Positions 55,904-62,000 of a stretch of 62,000 nucleotides of DNA are shown in pieces. The DNA lies in assembly GCA_905221605.1 (NCBI GenBank), contig CAJNDS010000780.1, positions 187,501 through 249,500 on the forward strand, read 5' to 3'. The position numbers and the translations under genes are program-made. The notes below the pieces were generated by a model that had not been told where the DNA came from, made no database searches, and saw only the letters and a program-made list of their open reading frames with translations. Source of the DNA: Symbiodinium natans. Its lineage: Eukaryota; Sar; Dinophyceae; Suessiales; Symbiodiniaceae. The first letter of the stretch is position 1, and each line of letters starts with the position of its first letter.

Positions 55904-57797
55904 GCGCCCAGTTGGCCCGCCACAAAGCGCAGCCTTCCCCTCAGTCGATTCCAGGTCTTAGGGCTTGAGGCTCCTTGCTCTTGAAAGGCTGCCAGGTCTT
56001 CAATGAGACTTTTGGTCCGTTCTGCTGTGTTCTGGATCCTAAAAATCTGCTTGCTGCTGTCTGTAAGGTCAAATTCGACCCCCAAAGATCTGAAGACCTC
56101 TTGGAACGGCGGAGCCTTGTCTCCGTCTCTGTCAAACTCAAAGCCGAGCAAGTCTAGCAGAAAACATGCACTGGCCTCTGCGCTAGGGGCCAGCTGTCGT
56201 GTGGAGCTCCAAGGCAAGTGCCAAAACGTGTTTCCTATATGACAAATAGCCAAGCTGACCCTGATGAACGCGTGGACCGCCGCCACGGCTCCAAATGGAA
56301 GGCAAAGAAGCCTGAAGAAGCGAACCTCCCCCGAGCTGGGGTCCTTGACAGCCACATAGGCCATGTTGAGTGCCTCTTCGGACAGTGGCAGCTGCCTAGA
56401 GGCTGATTTCAGGTCAATGGTTTTCCCAAGCAGTCCTTGTCCTGCGTGCCTCAGGAACAAGATGGCTGAGGCTGCAATTGTCTCGACATCATGCAACTCG
56501 ATCTTCCCCATACTCCCAAATGCCTCGTTGATGTGGCTCTGGGACAGGTCGTCGATCGGCCTCACCTTGCTCCCTTGCTGGATTGCAAAACGTTTGCTGA
56601 TTACAGCTCCTTGTGGCAGGTCCTGTTCTCGGAACGGTCCTTCCGACCAGCCTTTCGATACTTCATCGAGACTTTTCTGCCACAGTTCTTCCAGAAACTG
56701 AGATGAGTCCTCAACTTCCTTGATGACTTGGTGGTTGGTCTCCTGCGTCAATTGGGACAGGTCCTTCAGGGAAAGGAATGCTGGACGAAAGTCGGTGGAC
56801 CAGCCTGCCGGGAGGTCCAAATGCCCTACAAGATCGAAACCCTGTGCCAGGTCGTCTGCCACTGCCTTGTCGGCGTAGTGGGACGCTTCTAGCATCTCCT
56901 TGAAGAGCAGTATTCTCTTGTTGCGGAGGCTGCCGCGGATGTGCTCGGGCAGCTTGGCTTTGAAGTCGTTTTCGGCTAGCTGCAGCTCCTGGGCTCGCTG
57001 GAGCCATCTTCGTGACTGCGCGGCTCGAGTCTCAATCACCTTGGCTGCGGGCTGTTTAGAGCACGCCAAAATTGCCTTCCTGAGGGCGGGTGGCACCCCG
57101 ACGCACAGGTGTGGGGGGTGGCCGGCCAGTCGCGCTTTCGCCACAAATTCCTGTGGGTTCCACGGGACCTCCACCAGAACGTCCGTCGCAGAAGACAGTA
57201 GGGGCGTCACTCTCAACGCCGGGGCTCCTGGCGCCTTGAAGCCCGGGATCTTGTCCGGTCCCAACCACTGTGTAGTTTGGAGAGTGCTGCGGAGTTGGCC
57301 GGGCACTGTCCATCTGGTTCGTCGGCAGAATTCGGGGATGACCTGAAAAGATGCAGCCTTTTTGGTCTTCGCCTGTGTCGTTACCACCCTGGCTCCTGAG
57401 GAGTTTGCGGGATCTCCCTCCAAGAGATTAAGGCCATCCCGACAACCCTTCTGTGTCAGATGCTGCAACAGCAGGGAAACGAAGTGCTTACAAAACTGGT
57501 GCGGGTACGCGGTCTCAAGCTTTGTTGCGAGAACTCCCTCATGCACGTCCCAGGGTAGATGCTCGTGGGATCCATCACACGTGACAGCCAGGCCTGTGAT
57601 GAGGTCGTTGTTACACAGCAAGGCTGTCCGCTTTAATCTCGAACCTCCCATCATGCAAAAGTCGCACTGGACCACGATCGCCTGTTCACTCCTCAGGATG
57701 TGTTCAATGGCGCTGCAATGCCAGAAGAAACTGCGATAGGGGTTCTCTATGATTACCACAATGCCATTTTCGCAGCAGAAGTCCCAGATTCCCGGTA
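55885..57797 (-). pseudogene. methyltransferase-like second part plus reverse transcriptase
   Basis: One open minus frame of over 624 codons. The start (VVIIENPYRSFFWHCSAIEH) carries the ENP motif, followed by CDFCMMGGSRLKRTALLC and CDGSHEHLPW, all shared with a methyltransferase-like module. A linker of about 250 residues leads to the reverse transcriptase: GSKVRPIDDLSQSHINEAFG (about residue 400), KTIDLKSASRQLPLSEEALN (motif A, about 447) and LCLPFGAVAAVHAFIRVSLA (motif B). Motif C should be Y/F-x-DD but the sequence goes from FWHLPWSS directly to TRQLAPSAEASACF with no aspartate pair. The catalytic loop is lost although the frame stays open, so the enzyme is predicted inactive. Confidence 0.75.
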
Positions 57798-58055
57798 AAG
57801 CTCGTTAGCCTTTGCCACCCTTTCTGCATCACTTGGGCCAAGGCCTGGAAGCCCTTCCGGGTACTCCACTGACCTCAAGGCATGCGGCTCGTCCTCCCAC
57901 GGAAGCGGGATTTCCTTGGCCCTGCTGGATGTGCCGCAGGGCGGCGCCAGCCATACGGCTGCCAGTCCTGGGGAGCCCAGCCATTTCCACAGCAGACCTT
58001 GGTGTGACAGCAGGAGCAAGTCCAGCTGTATTATCTTGCCCTTGCGCCTCGGCAT
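57753..58055 (-). pseudogene. methyltransferase-like domain, first part (APPCGT motif)
   Basis: Minus frame of 100 codons. It reads IIQLDLLLLSHQGLLWKWLG, then VWLAPPCGTSSRAKEIPLPW, where PPCGT resembles the catalytic PPC loop of cytosine-C5 methyltransferases. It runs out of frame after NELYRESG. The next frame continues at WDFCCENGIVVIIENPY, so a one-base indel near 57787 splits the domain. Whether the domain ever methylated DNA is unknown. Confidence 0.6.
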
Positions 58056-58145
58056 GCAAGGGCGTCGAGGTCACGTAGCCCAAGGGGGCGTCGAGACAGG
58101 TCTCCAGAGACCTAGGCGAGGACCCCAATTGTTGGGATTCCTAGC

Positions 58146-58562
58146 ATGCCAACTCCGCAGCCAGGTTTTCACTGGTGTCAAGTGCCGACGGCGGCCTTTG
58201 GCGTGGCGTCGGGCCCACAGGCCCAGGCATCCCTTCCCGCACAGAAGGGAGTTGAGGCAGCTTCTTCTTGGAAGGATTCCTCCCGGTGGCAAGAACAGTC
58301 CACCCCATGGAAGAGCCAGCAGTCTTCATGGGGCAAGGGTTGGGGGCAATCCAAGAATTACGGCTCCAGCAGCTTGTGGCAGGGCTCTGGTGGGAATCGG
58401 CGTGAGAAGTGGGACAAGCCTAAAGGCTGGAACAAGTGGCCCAAACCTGAGCAGAAGCCGGCCAAGCAGCAGTACGAGCAAGGGGCTGCTCCCGGAGCCG
58501 GAGATTTTTCTCGACTCAGTGATGGCTGGGATTTTTGGTGCCCGGCAGCAGGGGCCACCTGA
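58146..58562 (+). CDS. Trp/Lys/Gly/Gln-rich gag-like or ORF1-like region
   Basis: 138 codons, disordered: SSWKDSSRWQEQSTPWKSQQ, WGKGWGQSKNYGSSSLWQ and KWDKPKGWNKWPKPEQKPAK. Basic aromatic repeats of this kind suggest RNA or nucleoprotein binding, as for ORF1/gag of retroelements (inference). It starts 90 bp from the minus-strand element and passes into other frames at 58535-58680. Confidence 0.5.
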   Translation: MPTPQPGFHWCQVPTAAFGVASGPQAQASLPAQKGVEAASSWKDSSRWQEQSTPWKSQQSSWGKGWGQSKNYGSSSLWQGSGGNRREKWDKPKGWNKWPKPEQKPAKQQYEQGAAPGAGDFSRLSDGWDFWCPAAGAT

Positions 58563-59088
58563 GAGGCCCGACGCTGCATTCAACGTCGCGGAGGCGACGG
58601 AGGAGGAAGTTCAAGCGGCGGCCAACCGCAAGGCTGAGCGCGAAGAAGAATCAGCTCTGGCAAGGGGCGATTGCTAAGGCCCTCGCGGATCCCTCGCGCC
58701 CCAAGTGCGCCCGAGAATTGCTGCGTGAAGGCAACTTGCGGAGCTGGTGGAACATGTCCTGGAAGGACCGAGGACTGATTGACGGAAACTTGGTGGATGA
58801 GTACCGCGATCGGTTGATGCTGTACATGGCCAAGTACAAAAGTCCCGCCGAGGTGCCGCAGCCGATTGTCGCTGCGCATGCTTGTTCGCCTGGTTCAAGC
58901 AGAACTCCAGGCCGCTGGACATCGAGGGGGACTTCGACGCGACCATGTTCGCAGTGCCGGGGCAGAAAGTGCTGTGCTTCCGCACAAAGATGACCGGCCC
59001 ATCTTTCCTGGAGCCCGCAAACCATCGCTACACGATGACAATGTCCCACGGCCTGCCGTGGACGGCAGCCATGGGTGTGGGCGAGTAA
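58535..59088 (+). pseudogene. central region of the plus LINE, split frames
   Basis: The first part (58640-58880) reads QLWQGAIAKALADPSRPKCA, RELLREGNLRSWWNMSWKDR and GLIDGNLVDEYRDRLMLYMA. After a shift near 58880 it continues FAWFKQNSRPLDIEGDFDAT, KVLCFRTKMTGPSFLEPANH and MTMSHGLPWTAAMGVGE. No endonuclease signature is recognised. A stop follows at 59086-59088 and the acidic linker resumes in the same phase. Confidence 0.5.
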
Positions 59089-59107
59089 GGGGCAGAACCC
59101 CCGACAA

Positions 59108-59814
59108 ACAACGTCTACGACGACGAGGCAGGATCGGACGATGAAGCTAGCGAAGATGCCCCCGGAGTTCTTGAAAAGCTTTCCTCTCTGTGGCTCCGTG
59201 TCTGGAACAGGCAGGTAACCTCAGAAGAACAGCCCGTGAACGAATACTTGAGTCGTTACGCTGGGCCCAGGCAGCCCGAAGAAGATTGGGATCCAGTTTC
59301 AGCAGCTGAACTTCACAAAGCAGCCCAAAAGCAAAAAGGAAAAGCTGGCGGCACTGACACCTGGACAGGAAGCGAACTCTCCGTCCTCCCGAAAGGTATG
59401 TGGCACGGGCTCGCTAAGCTCCTTCAGCGCTGGGAGGCTCTGGGAACTTTTCCCACTGTCTGGCAAGAAGTGCGCCAGACTCACATACCCAAACCAGGCT
59501 CAAATCGTCAAAAAGATCAAGCTAAGCCCGCTGGCAAGCTCAGACCAATAAGCTTGCTTTCCGCATGGTGGAGGACCTACATCTCGGCCAGATTGCAGAC
59601 AGCTCAGGCTCAGGAATGGGCCAACAGACATGTTCCGGCCGCTCAGGCGGGTGGACGAAAGCACAGGGATGCAGCAGCCACTTTCATGACTTTAGCATCT
59701 GCCTACGCAACCGGCCATTTTATGGCCAGCCTAGATCTTGCCAAAGCTTTTGACCATGCACGTCCGGTAAGGGCCTTAGAACCATGCGGTGGTACGGTAT
59801 GCCTGGCAAGCTAA
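59108..59814 (+). pseudogene. reverse transcriptase, fingers to motif A
   Basis: An open frame from an acidic segment (NNVYDDEAGSDDEASEDAPG) through SLWLRVWNRQVTSEEQPVNE to the reverse transcriptase: KAGGTDTWTGSELSVLPKGM, HIPKPGSNRQKDQAKPAGKL, RPISLLSAWWR and FMASLDLAKAFDHARP, the last holding the motif A aspartate. Just after this the frame is lost (about 59775) and continues in the next one. Confidence 0.75.
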
Positions 59815-61187
59815 CAGGAGCGGTTCAGCGTATCTGGGGAAACCAGAAGAGGTTTCTCTCATGGAATGGAGAGATCTGTAAGGATCCGATTAAGGTCACC
59901 AGCTCCATCCCTCAGGGAGACGCGCTGTCGCCGTGGGCCCTTAACAGCTTGCTTGCAGCACCCATGCGAGACATTTTGTCCAAAATCCCCAGAACAGTCT
60001 TAGCTGCGTTTTTGGACGACCGTTCATGGGGCTCCGCCACTGCCGCCGAGTGCAAACGGGTCTTCGGCCTCTGGCATCTTCACACCAAGGCCATGGGTCT
60101 GCGTGAAAATGAAAACAAAACTCAGATTACCCACAAAACGGCCAAGGGCCGCCGCCAATTGTTGGTGCACTTTCCTCATGACAAGCTCGTGAAGCACTTG
60201 CGCGCCCTCGGTGCGAGTTTGGGCATGGGCAAGGCTGACGGAAAAGAGTTGGAACGCATCAACAAAGCTATGAAAGCCGCTGATAAGATCCATGCTGCGC
60301 CTGTCTGCGCCGCTAAGAGGGCATTCACTTCTGCTATGTCTGCCACGTCTAAAGCTGCTTACGGGTGGCTCAGTTGGGGGCCTGCTTTGAGTGTGGTCTC
60401 CAAACTTGAGGTGCGTCTCAAACGGGCGGGTTACAATCACCTCAACGCCTCGGTCCCCCTGGCCAAGCTGGTTGTAGGACATGCGCGAGATGTACGATTC
60501 ACAGCAGGAATGCAGGCTCTGTCGGCAGCACATCGTGCAGTAAAGTTGTCAGGCGAGGCTCTGCTTGACTGGAACTGCACTGCAGGGCCGGCAAAACGAC
60601 TAAGGAAATTTCTCTCTGGTCTGAACTGGAGAATTTCGGCTGATTGGACCTGGGAGCACGCAAGTGAGCGTGCCAAGGTGTGTTTGGATCCTAGAGCTGC
60701 TGAGTTTCAGGCCAGCTTCGACCAGCAGTCTCATGCTGTCAGGGAGAGCTGGAGAAGAATGCAGTGGAACAGGTTCCTTACCTCACGTAGAAGGGAAACT
60801 CCCCTTTTGGCTAACTTTCCTTATGACTCTGCTAGAGTAAGACGTGCTCGTGAAGTTGCGAAAACTGCAGGACTTCATGGCGTTGCTGTTTTGACGGGGG
60901 CTCTCATTTCTCCGCAGTGTTTTGAGAAAATGAAGCAGGGAGAGAATGCCCAAGCTGTCCCTTGCCCTTTCTGCGGTCATCAATCCGCGGACCTACGACA
61001 TGTGCTTTGGAGTTGCCCCAAAAATGGCAAACCACAAGGCTTGACGGCTAAAGATCCCCTTCAAGAACGGCTTGCGTGGCCATACGGTGAGAGTGCGGCG
61101 CAAGATCGTGCCGTTTTACAGCATGCAGCGAGCGTGCGACGTCGCCTGTTACAGCTGAGGTACCCCAAAGGGAACATCCGCAGCTAA
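59784..61187 (+). CDS. reverse transcriptase motif B to zinc knuckle, 467 codons
   Basis: Open plus frame. It starts RWYGMPGKLTGAVQRIWGNQ, then SSIPQGDALSPWALNSLLAA (motif B), TVLAAFLDDRSWGSATAAEC (motif C with FLDD), a thumb/connection region and a C-terminal knuckle CPFCGHQSADLRHVLWSCP, spaced C-x2-C-x8-H-x4-C as in many LINEs. FLDD instead of YADD keeps both aspartates. The frame upstream is broken by a single shift, so an otherwise recent copy is likely. Confidence 0.8.
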   Translation: MRWYGMPGKLTGAVQRIWGNQKRFLSWNGEICKDPIKVTSSIPQGDALSPWALNSLLAAPMRDILSKIPRTVLAAFLDDRSWGSATAAECKRVFGLWHLHTKAMGLRENENKTQITHKTAKGRRQLLVHFPHDKLVKHLRALGASLGMGKADGKELERINKAMKAADKIHAAPVCAAKRAFTSAMSATSKAAYGWLSWGPALSVVSKLEVRLKRAGYNHLNASVPLAKLVVGHARDVRFTAGMQALSAAHRAVKLSGEALLDWNCTAGPAKRLRKFLSGLNWRISADWTWEHASERAKVCLDPRAAEFQASFDQQSHAVRESWRRMQWNRFLTSRRRETPLLANFPYDSARVRRAREVAKTAGLHGVAVLTGALISPQCFEKMKQGENAQAVPCPFCGHQSADLRHVLWSCPKNGKPQGLTAKDPLQERLAWPYGESAAQDRAVLQHAASVRRRLLQLRYPKGNIRS

Positions 61188-61229
61188 GGACTGGCGGCAA
61201 ACTTTGGCGCTGCTTCCCCCTGCGTTTGA

Positions 61230-61586
61230 CGCGCGTGGTGTGGACTGCGTCAGCGTCTACATGATGAGTATGGGGAGATAACCCCGGGAGACTTCACGGA
61301 GGGCGACTTCCCGTCGTACGGGTTCAGCGGCCGAGGGGTCTGCAACGACTCCGGCTTTGAAGGCATCAAAGCCTCGATCTCCAAGGTGGCTGCAAGAGCC
61401 AAAGGAAGGGACGTCATCTTCTCGATGGAAGGGCTCCTGCAGGAGAATACGCCCCAGGTGGACGGGGGCATGCCGGCACTGAATGCTGCCTGCCGTGATG
61501 CAGGCAGCGCGCGGTCAGGGGACCACGTGCTTTTGAGTCCCACCTGTGCAGTTTTGAGGGCCGTATCTGTAGCCTGGCCAATTTGA
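61230..61586 (+). CDS. unrecognised ORF downstream of the LINE
   Basis: A plus frame open for 118 codons: EYGEITPGDFTEGDFPSYGF, GFEGIKASISKVAARAKGRD and VIFSMEGLLQENTPQVDGGM, to a stop at 61584. Gly/Asp-rich and protein-like. A minus frame of 135 codons overlaps. It could be a second frame of the retroelement, its 3 prime region or a host exon. Confidence 0.3.
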   Translation, partial: RAWCGLRQRLHDEYGEITPGDFTEGDFPSYGFSGRGVCNDSGFEGIKASISKVAARAKGRDVIFSMEGLLQENTPQVDGGMPALNAACRDAGSARSGDHVLLSPTCAVLRAVSVAWPI

Positions 61587-61771
61587 GCCAAGAGCTGAGA
61601 CACTGAGCCTTGATATGAGCTCGTCGGGAGCGATAAAAGAGTGTCCCGTACCGACAAGGTGAGTGAACTTTTGCTTTGTCATCATGTCCGCAACAGGGAT
61701 TTTGTTTCCTTTCACATGTCTTTTGATGCGAGTATCGGGGCGCTTTGGGTCAGTTTTGGTTCAAGCCCCAG

Positions 61772-62000
61772 ATGGCTGGTCACCTACGAGCACCGGAGGT
61801 GCCTTCTGACAGCGAGTCGGAAGGCCAAGTAGCGAACCAGCATCGTGTTGCTCAGGTCCTGATTTCCGCAGGACCACCGAATGTGCAACTTCCCTGGGAA
61901 CAAGGAATTTTCAGGGATATCTTCGCACCTGGACCAGTGGTGTCACTGGACTGGCCAGAGCCCAAGGTTCTTGTCAATGTGGATGAAGCCGAACTATCGT
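61772..62000 (+). CDS. partial ORF running off the window end
   Basis: Starts at ATG 61772 and stays open to the last base (76 codons): MAGHLRAPEVPSDSESEGQV, then VAQVLISAGPPNVQLPWEQG, IFRDIFAPGPVVSLDWPEPK and VLVNVDEAEL. The style, with Pro/Trp-rich linkers, resembles N-terminal parts of dinoflagellate retroelement polyproteins, but no domain is visible in what remains. Confidence 0.4.
   Translation, partial: MAGHLRAPEVPSDSESEGQVANQHRVAQVLISAGPPNVQLPWEQGIFRDIFAPGPVVSLDWPEPKVLVNVDEAELS

Larger units (their letters stand above)
55288..58055 (-). mobile_element. DIRS/Ngaro-like retroelement: methyltransferase-like, RT and RNase H
   Basis: Minus strand order: methyltransferase-like N-terminal region (58055 to about 57400), linker, reverse transcriptase (about 56640-55930), RNase H (about 55770-55288). 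The ending VPSKSNMADAPSRLDF is characteristic of DIRS/Ngaro-type RNase H. Three frameshifts (about 57787, 55895 and 55660) divide it into open blocks. No tyrosine recombinase is found in the flanking 2 kb. A 262-bp direct repeat lies beyond its 3 prime end. Confidence 0.75.
58146..61187 (+). mobile_element. non-LTR retrotransposon, plus strand, FLDD reverse transcriptase
   Basis: Plus strand blocks in order: a low-complexity Trp/Lys/Gly/Gln region (58146-58562), acidic helix AEATEEEVQAAANRKAEREE (to 58677), WWNMSWKDRGLIDGNLVDEY (58535-58880), DIEGDFDATMFAVPGQKVLC (58882-59088), acidic linker (59108-59235), reverse transcriptase N-terminal half (59236-59790) and C-terminal half (59784-61187). 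Frame changes between blocks number at least four, so it is mutated, yet the last block is open for 467 codons. It lies head-to-head with the DIRS-like element, about 90 bp apart. Confidence 0.75.

Overview
The window looks like nuclear DNA of a dinoflagellate, most likely a Suessiales/Symbiodiniaceae-type genome. This is an inference from several signs together: TTTAGGG-type telomere repeats lying inside the sequence, a non-LTR reverse transcriptase with an FLDD rather than YADD active site, a DIRS/Ngaro-like reverse transcriptase joined to a methyltransferase-like domain, very short alpha-helical exons scattered over 10 kb with dinoflagellate-style introns, and abundant tandem repeats. Nothing looks bacterial: there are no operons, ribosome binding sites, tRNA, rRNA or CRISPR. 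Most of the 62 kb is intergenic or intronic DNA, and most open frames in it are chance.

Layout. 1-2.3 kb: a possible exon at the left edge, then unassigned DNA. 2.3-5.45 kb: AT-rich low-complexity block with microsatellites, degenerate telomere-like repeats, a three-fold ~220-bp foldback repeat and a degenerate ~500-bp duplication, bounded by inverted arms carrying a C16 and a G13 tract. 6.8-11.3 kb: a homogenised 359-bp satellite, about 12.5 copies. 11.3-18.9 kb: mostly unassigned, with a dispersed AGAGCGGAAAT motif and a 12-bp Ser/Ala-coding minisatellite. 18.9-29.7 kb, minus strand: many short exon-like islands that read as coiled coil and Sfi1-like (L/F-x-x-W) helices, interpreted as one long multi-exon gene for a cytoskeletal or centrin-binding type protein. 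29.7-44 kb: mostly unassigned, with a pyrimidine tract of almost pure C, two telomere-like blocks, an acidic minus-strand exon, a possible aspartic-protease-like frame and one PPR-like motif.

44-53 kb is a nest of minus-strand LINE relics of one clade. The central LINE is split between reverse transcriptase motifs B and C by a 3.3-kb insertion made of 331-bp tandem repeats plus an intact 187-codon gene. A second LINE is split by a 257-bp element with terminal inverted repeats (MITE-like). 54-55.3 kb carries a 262-bp direct repeat. 55.3-58.1 kb is a degraded DIRS-like element (methyltransferase-like domain, reverse transcriptase lacking its catalytic loop, RNase H). Head-to-head with it, 58.1-61.2 kb is a plus-strand non-LTR retrotransposon with a long open reverse transcriptase frame. 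The window ends in another open frame.

The genes do not form a pathway. The main story is retroelement decay, nested insertion and repeat amplification around one probable long host gene. Exon boundaries are unaided readings of sequence and would need transcript data.
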